Both the position numbers and the translations under genes were made by a program. This document shows, piece after piece, positions 48,059 to 58,497 of a DNA stretch of 64,000 nt (positions within the stretch are counted from its first letter, which is position 1; the number at the start of each line of letters is the position of its first letter). The DNA is taken from the NCBI RefSeq assembly GCF_009870125.1, contig NC_046680.1, positions 21,223,501 through 21,287,500 of the forward strand, written 5' to 3'. The notes under the pieces were generated by a model. It had not been told where the DNA came from. It ran no database searches and saw only the letters and a list, made by a program, of their open reading frames with translations. The stretch is from Drosophila pseudoobscura (taxonomy: Eukaryota; Arthropoda; Insecta; Diptera; Drosophilidae).

Positions 48059-49621
48059 ATGTGGATACGATCATCGGAAATTATAGTGCTGCTGCTTGGG
48101 GCAGTCCTGATGGCTGCATCGTCAGTCGCTCAAGGCAATGTGTCAAGTAAGTAGTCACCATCTACCCTCCGATGGCCAACGATGCCTAATTCCAACGTTT
48201 GCAGAGCACGTCGTCTGCTATCAGGGCACCTGGTCAGTGTACCGACCAGGTACAGGCCAGTTCGGTGTAGAGGATATCGATCCGTTTCTGTGCACCCACT
48301 TAATATATGCCTTTCTGGGCATCGAGGAGAGCGGACAACTACGCGTCATCGACTCCTATCTCGACTTGGAGGACAACAGTGGCCGTGGCAACATCAAGAG
48401 CTTCAACGCCCTCAAGCTCAAGAATCCCACACTGAAAACGTTGGCGGCCATTGGCGGCTGGAACGAGGGCTCAAAGAAGTTCTCAATCGTGGCCGCAGAT
48501 GCCGAGAAGCGGGCTCGTTTTGTGAATGATGTGGTCCACTTTCTGCAGCGACACGGCTTCGACGGGCTGGATTTGGACTGGGAATATCCGGGTCAGCGTC
48601 ATAGCCTGGATAACGAGGATCGCACCAACTATATTACCTTGCTGAAGGAACTTAAAGAGGGGTAATGTATATGGGATGTATGTTCATAGACTGTTCTGCT
48701 GTCTGACACGAGCACTCCACGTTTCCCAGGCTCGAACCCTTTAGCTATATTCTCAGTGCCGCCGTCGGATCAGCTCAGTTCTCTGCCGAAACATCTTATG
48801 AAATCCCAGCCATAGTTCCCTATCTGGACCTGATCAATGTGATGGCCTACGATCTTCATGGGCCCTGGGATGAGGTGGTCGGCATCAATGCTCCCCTGTA
48901 TCCCGCTGCCAGCGATAAAAGCGAACGCCAGAAGCAGCTCAATGTGGATGCCATCTTCAAGTACTGGCTGAATGCGGGTGCTCCACCTGAGAAACTGGTT
49001 CTCGGTGTCCCCTTTTATGGACGCTCCTTCACCTTGGCTTCGGCCGATAGCCATGAGCCGGGTTCTCCGCACATTGGACGCGGAATTGCTGGAAAATATT
49101 CCCGCGAACCGGGCGTTCTAGGCTACAACGAGCTCTGCGAGCTGATGCAGCAGGAGGATTGGACCGAGAAGTGGGAGACGGACCAGCAGGTTCCCTATGC
49201 CTACAGGCAGCGTCAGTGGGTGGGCTATGAGAATCCACGCAGTCTCTCTCTCAAGGCCCAGTATGTGGTGGATCACCACTTGGGCGGCATCATGATCTGG
49301 TCCCTGGAATCCGACGATTTTTATGGCACCTGCGGCCAGGAACGCTACCCCTTGGTCCACGCGATCAATCAAGTGCTGTTCGGCAGCGACACCCCCACAG
49401 GTCTGACTCCCGAACCGAGTAAGGAGTTGGATGAGGAGGAGGAGAAAGAGGGATTCAGCTGCCGGGCTGATGGCCCGACTGGCTTTGTACGTGACCCCCA
49501 CAACTGCTCCAAGTTCTACTACTGCAATGGAGGGATCACCCACAGCTTCGACTGCCCCACTGGGCTCAGCTTCGACCCCCACACTGACGGCTGTAACTAC
49601 TCCGCCTCAGTAAAGTGCTAA
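48059..49621 (+). CDS. Chitinase, GH18 with C-terminal CBM14 (Cht8/Cht4 type)
   Basis: Exons 48059-48146, 48205-48661 and 48730-49621 give 478 residues. A signal peptide (MWIRSSEIIVLLLGAVLMAA) is followed by a complete GH18 barrel. The catalytic motif FDGLDLDWEYP is intact, with the proton-donor Glu near residue 156. The chitin-binding strands LAAIGGWNEGSKK, VMAYDLHGPWD and MIWSLESDDFYGTCG are also present. An acidic linker leads to a six-cysteine CBM14 chitin-binding domain at the C-terminus (FSCRADGPTG...SVKC). The product should be secreted and hydrolyse chitin, for example in the peritrophic matrix or cuticle. Length and position suggest fly Cht8 (or Cht4); I do not fix the symbol. It is transcribed toward the next gene, with only 60 bases between the two stop codons. 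Confidence 0.93.
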
Positions 49622-49681
49622 CCATGCCCACATTTTATCCGTTTCGATGTTTTTTATATGATACACTTAATATTTATCGGG

Positions 49682-51304
49682 CTATTCGACAATCTTGAGA
49701 TTCACAGGCATGTTCTCGAAGTTGTAGAGCGGCTGGCCCGGTCGCCAGGTGACAAAGTTCTGATCACACTTTACCATCGCCTTTGGCATGCATTCGATCC
49801 TGGACTCATCGAAGTAGTAGCCCTCCAGGCACTCGTAGTCGATGCGCTCTCCATTGCGGCACTCGTAGTAGAGCTGACAATCCCAGAGTTGGCGAAAGAA
49901 CCCATTTTTCGGGCAGAGACCCATTGACTCCGTTGTGGGCTCTTCGGGAGCCAGAATACTGACGTCACCAAGGGCGGTGAGGATGACACGTCCCAGGCTG
50001 TGGCTCTCTCCGCACTTGCCGTGATAGTCATCCGAATCGATCGTCCAGGCCATGGCGCCGCCCAGGTTATTTGACTTCAGCAGATGCATCTTCGCCCAGA
50101 TGCTGCGGGCATTCTCGTAGCTAATCCAATGGTTGCCTTTGTAGGCGTACGGCACCTGTGCCTGCTCATCAAATTTCTGCGTCCACGAGCTTGCGTACAT
50201 GCACCATTCACCGTAGGTCATAAAGCCGGGCTCGCGGGTCAGGGGTGTCTTGAGGCCCGGACCCTTGCAGGGAGAACCGACGGTGGTCTTGTCGTTTTCC
50301 ATGATGTAGGAGCGCACGAAGAGGGGAATGTTTAGGATTAGCTTCGCTGGCGCTTTGCCCAGCTGCTTCCAAAGCTTTACGGATTCAATCACGCTGTTTA
50401 CGCCTGAGAGTGGGGCGTTGTAGCTGAGATGCATCTGATATGGATCCCGATTGTCGTGGTGCATTAGGTTAATATAGTGCACATACTGGACCAGTTTGGG
50501 AATGTCGTACCACTCCAGGGTGCTCTTGTCAGTTCGCCCCAAAACTGCCACCATCAGAATAAATTGATGCTCCTGGCAACTAGAGAACGGGAAGAACGGG
50601 AGCTATTAGTGGTTGCACAAGAGCTGTGCCGTGGCTCAAAGCTACGTACATTATCTTCAGCTCCTCCAGCAATAGAATAAAGTTCTTTCGATCCTCAGGC
50701 TTGCCGCCGCGCTGCGTGGGATAACGCCAGTCGATCTGGACGCCATCGAAGCGCCACTCGTACATGAATTCGACCAGCGACGTGAAGAACCTATCCCGCT
50801 TGCGAGCGTCCGCTGCCATCTTGGAGAAGTCGCTCGACTCCTCTAGCCATCCGCCTATTGTGAACATTACCTTTTTAACGTTGTCTCGCTTGAGGCGGTG
50901 TGCGACATTCAACATATCTGAGGGTACAGTCCGAGAAGGTTAGGTTGAATCCCATCCCCCCATGTACACATGTAGAATTTATCTATTCTTACCATTTTCG
51001 ACCAGCAGATACTTGTCAGTGATCGTCACGTCGCCAGTCTCCCCATCCACACCCACGCCAGTGCCGTAGACCAAATGCGTGCAGAGCCTGAGATCGATGT
51101 TCCAGGAAAAGAACTTGCTCGAATTCTTATAGTAGTAGGACCCCACATCGTATTGGCAGAATATCTTAACTGCGCAAACAATACTTTACTCTCTGGGTTT
51201 CCCCTTTACTCCTCTCTCTTTCCGCTCTTGTACTTACAATCCTTCGCCGCACAGCCGTAGATCATGAAGATCATCAGCACAAACGCACAATTAAGTGACC
51301 ACAT
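49682..51304 (-). CDS. Catalytically dead chitinase-like protein, array copy 1
   Basis: Exons 51238-51304, 50993-51169, 50650-50917 and 49682-50579 give 469 residues: signal peptide, GH18 domain and C-terminal CBM14. The GH18 active-site segment reads FDGVQIDWRYP at about 138-148. Gln142 replaces a conserved Asp and Arg146 the catalytic Glu, so hydrolysis is not expected and chitin binding is the likely role. The MxYD motif is also altered (LMHHDNRD). This is the left, 'type A' gene of the array. Its 3' half differs strongly from copies 2-4 (for example CPKNGFFRQLWDCQLYYECR in the CBM14, and a longer tail ending NLKIVE). It may correspond to fly Cht12, but that is from memory. Confidence 0.88.
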
Positions 51305-51898
51305 GATGAACACAATTCAAAAGATTAAAACTTGAAATTTACGGGATTAATAATCTAAACAACACAAACAAATATATTCAATTTAACCGATGTATTTGTA
51401 ACTTTCCCGTTTTATATTCTGTAAATTTTAGATCAGGCGAGTTGAAAAGTTTGGAGTATTATGTGTTTCTGAATAACCGTCCTGGCGATTCTGTTATAGT
51501 GAATTCTATCGAATCTAAAAGGCAAAGAAAAGAAAGGCAACCAGATTGCTTGGGAAATATTTCAATGAACATTTTTACCCTTTTCTGACAGTACTCGTAT
51601 CGTATGCTGTGTTCTGGATAAAATATCAAATAGAAGAGAATAGAAGTATACAAATCTTGAAGTGCACCAAATGAAGCATGAATGAGGTCGTAAAGTTAGT
51701 ATGTCTATATGCTGTCTTGTCGTTCAGCTTTGACTAAAACTATTGTGGGACCCTTTAGTTGTTTGAAAAGAAAAGCGCAAATTCTTTCAGATATTAGATA
51801 TAATATGCTCAGTATCTGGTATGGGATGGTGTGGAGTAGCCCCACAATTTTAAGAATCAATTTGGCGGAAAGGTATTAGCATCCGTGATGAAACAATT
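51305..51898. other. Spacer and promoter between array copies 1 and 2
   Basis: The upstream region of copy 1, with a minus-strand TATAAAA at 51410-51416. The same spacer recurs between copies 2 and 3 (53495-54087) and between copies 3 and 4 (55684-56276) with few changes. The only structural difference is a small inverted segment at 51830-51846. No other gene is present. Confidence 0.8.
51410..51416 (-). promoter_or_regulatory. TATA box of array copy 1
   Basis: Minus-strand TATAAAA about 106 bases before the start codon of copy 1. Exact equivalents occur at 53600-53606 for copy 2 and 55789-55795 for copy 3, but not at copy 4. Confidence 0.5.
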
Positions 51899-53494
51899 CT
51901 ACATAGAACGGGTACTATCGCGTAACTCTCTTGCTTTTAGTGCGGCTTCCAATACCTCACATTTGACCTCTTTCATGGGCCTGCATTCGGACTTGGCCTC
52001 GTCGAAGAATTCTTGCCAGCGGCATTCGTAGTCGGATCGATGGCCAGCTGAGCACACGTAGTAGAGCTGACAATCATTAATGTCGCGAAACACGCCATCT
52101 TTCAGACAAGGTGGTGGTTCTGTTGGAGCATCCATATCCACCAGGACTGTCTGGGGGTCGAGGGTTTCCAGTATCACCCGTTCCAGGGCGTGTTTCTTTC
52201 CGCATTTGCCGGAAAAGTCATCCGCATCGATTGTAGAGGATATTGCGCCACCAAGATTTTGGGACTTCAGCAGCTTCAACTTCTCCGTGATGCTGCGGTT
52301 ATTCTCGAAGCTGATCCAATGGTCGTCCCTATAGGCATACGGCACCTGTGCCTGCTCGTCAAATTTCTGCGTCCACGTGTCTGCCTGTACGCACCATTCG
52401 TTATAGGTCATGAAGCCGGACTTGCGGGTCAGGGCTGTCTTGAGGCCCGGACCCTTGCAGGGAGAACCGACGGTGGTCTTGTGTTTTTCCATAATGTAGG
52501 AGCGCACGAAGAGGGGAATGTTCAGAATCAGCTTCTCTGGCGCTTTGCTCAGCTTCTTCCAGAGCTTTACGGATTCAATCACGCCATTTTTGCCAGAGAG
52601 TGGGGCGTTGTAGCTGAGATGCATCTTATACGGATCCCGATTGTCGTGGTGCATTAGGTTAATATAGTGCACATACTGGACCAGTTTGGGAATGTCGTAC
52701 CACTCCAGGGTGCTCTTGTCAGTTCGCCCCAAAACTGCCACCATCAGAATAAATTGATGCTCCTGGCAACTAGAGAACGGGAAGAACGGGAGCTATTAGT
52801 GGTTGCACAAGAGCTGTGCCGTGGCTCAAAGTTACGTACATTATCTTCAGCTCCTCCAGCAATAGAATAAAGTTCTTCCGATCCTCAGGCTTGCCGCCGC
52901 GCTGCGTGGGATAACGCCAGTCGATCTGGACGCCATCGAAGCCCCACCCGTACATGAATCTGACCAGCGACGTGAAGAACCTATCCCGCTTGCGAGCGTC
53001 CGCTACCATCTTGGAGAAGTCGCTCGACTCCTCTAGCCATCCGCCTATTGTGAACATTACCTTTTTAACGTTGTCTCGCTTGAGGCGGTGTGCGACATTC
53101 AATATATCTGAGGGTACAGTCCGAGAAGGTTAGGTTGAATCCCATCCCCCCATGTACACATGTAGAATTTATCTATTCTTACCATTTTCGACCAGCAGAT
53201 ACTTGTCAGTGATCGTCACGTCGCCAGTCTCCCCATCCACACCCACGCCAGTGCCGTAGACTAAATGCGTGCAGAGCCTGAGATCGATGTTCCAGGAAAA
53301 GAACTTGCTCGAATTCTTATAGTAAAAGGACCCCATATCGTATTGGCAGAATATCTTAACTGCGCAAACAATACTTTACTCTCTGGGTTTCCCCTTTACT
53401 CCTCTCTCTTTCCGCTCTTGTACTTACAATCCTTCGCCGCACAGCCGTAGATCATGAAGATCATCAGCACAAACGCACAATTAAGTGACCACAT
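51899..53494 (-). CDS. Catalytically dead chitinase-like protein, array copy 2 (hybrid)
   Basis: Exons 53428-53494, 53183-53359, 52840-53107 and 51899-52769 give 460 residues. Up to the codons of HHDNRDPY the sequence follows copy 1; from there to the stop it follows copy 4, including the CBM14 with CLKDGVFRDINDCQLYYVC and the end TRSM. The switch lies within 52632-52647. The active site has the same Gln142/Arg146 replacements, while the preceding segment is FMYGWGFDG rather than copy 1's FMYEWRFDG. It has a Val in KMVADARKRD where the other copies have Ala. The reading frame and splice sites are intact, so the hybrid is probably expressed from a type A promoter. Confidence 0.9.
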
Positions 53495-53599
53495 GATGAA
53501 CACAATTCAAAAGATTAAAACTTGAAATTTACGGGATTAATAATCTAAACAACACAAACAAATATATTCAATTTAACCGATGTATTTGTAACTTTCCCG

Positions 53600-53606
53600 T
53601 TTTATA
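53600..53606 (-). promoter_or_regulatory. TATA box of array copy 2
   Basis: Minus-strand TATAAAA at the same place in the spacer as for copy 1, consistent with each hybrid inheriting the left gene's promoter. Confidence 0.5.
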
Positions 53607-54087
53607 TTCTGTAAATTTTAGATCAGGCGAGTTGAAAAGTTTGGAGTATTATGTGTTTCTGAATAACCATCATGGCGATTCTGTTATAGTGAATTCTATC
53701 GAATCTAAAAGGCAAAGAAAAGAAAGGCAACCAGATTGCTTGGGAAATATTTCAATGAACATTTTTACGCTTTTCTGACAGTACTCGTATCGTATGCTGT
53801 GTTCTGGATAAAATATCAAATAGAAGAGAATAGAAGTATACAAATCTTGAAGTGCACCAAATGAAGCATGAATGAGGTCGTAAAGTTAGTATGTCTATAT
53901 GCTGTCTTGTCGTTCAGCTTTGACTAAAACTATTGTGGGACCCTTTAGTTGTTTGAAAAGAAAAGCGCAAATTCTTTCAGATATTAGATATAATATGCTC
54001 AGTATCTGGTATGGGATGGTGTGGGCTACTCCACAATTTTAAGAATCAATTTGGCGGAAAGGTATTAGCATCCGTGATGAAACAATT

Positions 54088-55683
54088 CTACATAGAACGG
54101 GTACTATCGCGTAACTCTCTTGCTTTTAGTGCGGCTTCCAATACCTCACATTTGACCTCTTTCATGGGCCTGCATTCGGACTTGGCCTCGTCGAAGAATT
54201 CTTGCCAGCGGCATTCGTAGTCGGATCGATGGCCAGCTGAGCACACGTAGTAGAGCTGACAATCATTAATGTCGCGAAACACGCCATCTTTCAGACAAGG
54301 TGGTGGTTCTGTTGGAGCATCCATATCCACCAGGACTGTCTGGGGGTCGAGGGTTTCCAGTATCACCCGTTCCAGGGCGTGTTTCTTTCCGCATTTGCCG
54401 GAAAAGTCATCCGCATCGATTGTAGAGGATATTGCGCCTCCAAGATTTTGGGACTTCAGCAGCTTCAACTTCTCCGTGATGCTGCGGTTATTCTCGAAGC
54501 TAATCCAATGGTCGTCCCTATAGGCATACGGCACCTGTGCCTGCTCGTCAAATTTCTGCGTCCACGTGTCTGCCTGTACGCACCATTCGTTATAGGTCAT
54601 GAAGCCGGACTTGCGGGTCAGGGCTGTCTTGAGGCCCGGACCCTTGCAGGGAGAACCGACGGTGGTCTTGTGTTTTTCCATAATGTAGGAGCGCACGAAG
54701 AGGGGAATGTTCAGAATCAGCTTCCCTGGCGCTTTGCTCAGCTTCTTCCAGAGCTTTACGGATTCAATCACGCCATTTTTGCCAGAGAGTGGGGCGTTGT
54801 AGCTGAGATGCATCTTATACGGATCCCGATTGTCGTGGTGCATTAGGTTAATATAGTGCACATACTGGACCAGTTTGGGAATGTCGTACCACTCCAGGGT
54901 GCTCTTGTCAGTTCGCCCCAAAACTGCCACCATCAGAATAAATTGATGCTCCTGGCAACTAGAGAACGGGAAGAACGGGAGCTATTAGTGGTTGCACAAG
55001 AGCTGTGCCGTGGCTCAAAGTTACGTACATTATCTTCAGCTCCTCCAGCAATAGAATAAAGTTCTTCCGATCCTCAGGCTTGCCGCCGCGCTGCGTGGGA
55101 TAACGCCAGTCGATCTGGACGCCATCGAAGCCCCACCCGTACATGAATCTGACCAGCGACGTGAAGAACCTATCCCGCTTGCGAGCGTCCGCTGCCATCT
55201 TGGAGAAGTCGCTCGACTCCTCTAGCCATCCGCCTATTGTGAACATTACCTTTTTAACGTTGTCTCGCTTGAGGCGGTGTGCGACATTCAATATATCTGA
55301 GGGTACAGTCCGAGAAGGTTAGGTTGAATCCCATCCCCCCATGTACACATGTAGAATTTATCTATTCTTACCATTTTCGACCAGCAGATACTTGTCAGTG
55401 ATCGTCACGTCGCCAGTCTCCCCATCCACACCCACGCCAGTGCCGTAGACTAAATGCGTGCAGAGCCTGAGATCGATGTTCCAGGAAAAGAACTTGCTCG
55501 AATTCTTATAGTAAAAGGACCCCATATCGTATTGGCAGAATATCTTAACTGCGCAAACAATACTTTACTCTCTGGGTTTCCCCTTTACTCCTCTCTCTTT
55601 CCGCTCTTGTACTTACAATCCTTCGCCGCACAGCCGTAGATCATGAAGATCATCAGCACAAACGCACAATTAAGTGACCACAT
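54088..55683 (-). CDS. Catalytically dead chitinase-like protein, array copy 3 (hybrid)
   Basis: Exons 55617-55683, 55372-55548, 55029-55296 and 54088-54958 give 460 residues, nearly identical to copy 2. Amino-acid differences that I can see are Ala for Val in KMAADARKRD and Gly for Glu in SKAPGKL. The mature protein keeps FKIFCQYDMGSFYYKN near its start, GH18 strand TIGGWLEESSDF, the dead motif FDGVQIDWRYP and a full CBM14. The A-to-B switch lies within 54821-54836. Copies 2 and 3 are so alike that their duplication must be recent or maintained by gene conversion. Confidence 0.9.
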
Positions 55684-55788
55684 GATGAACACAATTCAAA
55701 AGATTAAAACTTGAAATTTACGGGATTAATAATCTAAACAACACAAACAAATATATTCAATTTAACCGATGTATTTGTAACTTTCCCG

Positions 55789-55795
55789 TTTTATA
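55789..55795 (-). promoter_or_regulatory. TATA box of array copy 3
   Basis: Minus-strand TATAAAA in the copied spacer, in the same relation to the start codon as in copies 1 and 2. Confidence 0.5.
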
Positions 55796-56276
55796 TTCTG
55801 TAAATTTTAGATCAGGCGAGTTGAAAAGTTTGGAGTATTATGTGTTTCTGAATAACCATCATGGCGATTCTGTTATAGTGAATTCTATCGAATCTAAAAG
55901 GCAAAGAAAAGAAAGGCAACCAGATTGCTTGGGAAATATTTCAATGAACATTTTTACGCTTTTCTGACAGTACTCGTATCGTATGCTGTGTTCTGGATAA
56001 AATATCAAATAGAAGAGAATAGAAGTATACAAATCTTGAAGTGCACCAAATGAAGCATGAATGAGGTCGTAAAGTTAGTATGTCTATATGCTGTCTTGTC
56101 GTTCAGCTTTGACTAAAACTATTGTGGGACCCTTTAGTTGTTTGAAAAGAAAAGCGCAAATTCTTTCAGATATTAGATATAATATGCTCAGTATCTGGTA
56201 TGGGATGGTGTGGGCTACTCCACAATTTTAAGAATCAATTTGGCGGAAAGGTATTAGCATCCGTGATGAAACAATT

Positions 56277-57858
56277 CTACATAGAACGGGTTCTAGCGCG
56301 TAACTCTCTTTCTTTTAGTGCGGCTTCCAATACCTCACATTTGACCTCTTTCATGGGCCTGCATTCGGACTTGGCCTCGTCGAAGAATTCTTGCCAGCGG
56401 CATTCGTAGTCGGATCGATGGCCGGCTGAGCACACGTAGTAGAGCTGACAATCATTAATGTCGCGAAACACGCCATCTTTCAGACAAGGTGGTGGTTCTG
56501 TTGGAGCCTCCATATCCACCAGGACTGTCTGGGGGTCCAGGGTTTCCAGTATCACCCGTTCCAGGGCGTGTTTCTTTCCGCATTTGCCGGAAAAGTCATC
56601 CGCATCGATTGTAGAGGATATTGCGCCACCAAGATTTTGGGACTTCAGCAGCTTCAACTTCTCCGTGATGCTGCGGTTATTCTCGAAGCTGATCCAATGG
56701 TCGTCCCTATAGGCATACGGCACCTGTGCCTGCTCGTCAAATTTCTGCGTCCACGTGTCTGCCTGTACGCACCATTCGTTATAGGTCATGAAGCCGGACT
56801 TGCGGGTCAGGGCTGTCTTGAGGCCCGGACCCTTGCAGGGAGAACCGACGGTGGTCTTGTGTTTTTCCATAATGTAGGAGCGCACGAAGAGGGGAATGTT
56901 CAGAATCAGCTTCCCTGGCGCCTTGCTCAGCTTCTTCCAGAGCTTTACGGATTCAATCACGCCATTTTTGCCAGAGAGTGGGGCGTTGTAGCTGAGATGC
57001 ATCTTATACGGATCCCGATTGTCGTAGAACATCAGGTTGACATAATGCACATGCTGGACCAATTTGGGAATGTCATAGTATTCCAGGGTGCTCTTGTCCG
57101 TTCGCCCCAAAACTGCCACCATCAGAATAAATTCATGCCCATCGATCCTAGGGAAGAACGGAATATTGATTAGTGTCTTGGTAGCAGCGGAGCGGTATGT
57201 GGAGCGTATTTATCGTACATCGTCTTCAACTCTTTGAGCAACAAAATAAAGTTCTTCCGATCCTCAGGCTTGCCGCCGCGCTGCGTGGGATAGCGCCAGT
57301 CGATCTGGATGCCGTCCATGCGCCACTCATATATGAAGTCGATCACCGAGGATATGAACTGTTCCCGTTTGCGAGAGTCCGCTGCCATCTTGGAGAAGTC
57401 GCTCGACTCTTCTTGCCATCCGCCGATCGTGACCAGCAAACGCCTAATGTTTTCTTTCCGAGTCATCGAAGCGAAGCTCAGAAGGTCTAAGTATGTTGGT
57501 GGTGGAGTTTAGATACGGTTCTATCGAAATGCTCTAGTATTCTCACCGTTTTCTAATATTCCATGTCTGTCCGTGATCTTCACTTTACCAGTCTCCCCAT
57601 CCACACCCACGCCATTGGCGTAGACCAAATACGAGCAGAGTCTGGGATCGATTTCCCAGCTACTGAACTTGCTATCGTCCAAATAGTCGAAAGACGCCAA
57701 ATTGTATTCACAGAATATCTTAACTGCGCAAACAATACTTTACTCTCTGGGATTCCTCTTTACTCCTCTCTCTTTCCCCCTTTGTACTTACAATCCTTCG
57801 CCGCACAGCCGCTGATCATAAAGATGATCAGCAAAAACGCACAATTAAGTGAGCACAT
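56277..57858 (-). CDS. Catalytically dead chitinase-like protein, array copy 4
   Basis: Exons 57792-57858, 57547-57723, 57219-57486 and 56277-57147 give 460 residues. This is the right, 'type B' gene. Its first three exons are clearly diverged from the other copies (signal peptide MCSLNCAFLLIIFMISGCAA; exon 3 with MTRKENIRRLLVTIGGWQEE), whereas the last exon is nearly the same as in copies 2 and 3. The active site reads MDGIQIDWRYP, so the Asp-to-Gln and Glu-to-Arg losses predate the A/B split. Unlike the others it keeps an MxYD-like motif (LMFYDNRDPY). The C-terminus ends KERELRARTRSM. Its upstream region lacks the TATAAAA of the other copies. Confidence 0.9.
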
Positions 57859-58497
57859 GATGAGCACAATTCAAAAGAATAGAATAAAACTTGAAATTTC
57901 CCAGACTAAAAATATAGAAATTTAAAAAAAAAATACTTGTAATGCCCCTATTCTGTATTCTCAATTTAATGTCGAGTCCAAAGCAAACTTGATCTAAATG
58001 TTCTTATCGAAACTTGCTGGTAGTGCTAAAAATATATCAGATGGTAGTAGGCAATCCAAGAATGTCGTGTATGAATCATAGTGACAGCAGTTTACGAGAC
58101 TATACTGTGTAATGTGTACCAAATGTGTAACATACATTTCAATGGAATCGCCTTGTAGGGGTAAATATTATGGTTTCGAGGACAATTGCATTATAATTCC
58201 GCTTATCAATAATGCAATATTGAAATTGACTCATGGCTTGTTAAGGCATTATCACTAGACCTGCCGGATCGCCGGGCGGTGGACAAGTGACTAATTTTGA
58301 ATACTATGAGCACTATTGGCACGAAGTATCGAAAGTGTTTTTTTTTGTTCATGGAATCTAATCGTAATTTGTTTAGTCATAAATCTGGGATTATCTTTCA
58401 ATCGTTGCAGGGGTCCGGCCAGTATTTTTGGCCACTTAAAGATCTCTGTGTTTATAGTCTGATTAAACTCTGATTTGGTTGTATTTTTGCATTAATT
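57859..58497. other. Spacer between array copy 4 and the next chitinase gene
   Basis: Upstream region of copy 4 and downstream region of the gene at 58498. The first 40 bases still resemble the array spacer (CACAATTCAAAAGA...AAAACTTGAAATT), after which similarity ends. No gene or TATA box is obvious. Confidence 0.5.

Larger units (their letters stand above)
50442..57025. repeat. Tandem array of 2.19-kb units carrying chitinase-like genes
   Basis: Three head-to-tail units of 2,190, 2,189 and 2,189 bases start at 50442, 52632 and 54821 and end at the matching site 57010-57025. Each begins and ends in the same 16-base stretch GGATCCCGATTGTCGT inside a gene. A unit carries the 5' part of one gene, the intergenic spacer and the 3' part of the next. 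By eye, units 2 and 3 differ at only a handful of positions; unit 1 shows more differences. The outer parts of copies 1 and 4 are not in the repeat and differ in sequence. Confidence 0.95.

Noticed and set aside
49682-57858. The four dead chitinase copies as pseudogenes
   Set aside because: All have intact frames, splice sites, signal peptides and CBM14 cysteines; the lost catalytic residues are shared by all copies and so look like an old, tolerated change of function.
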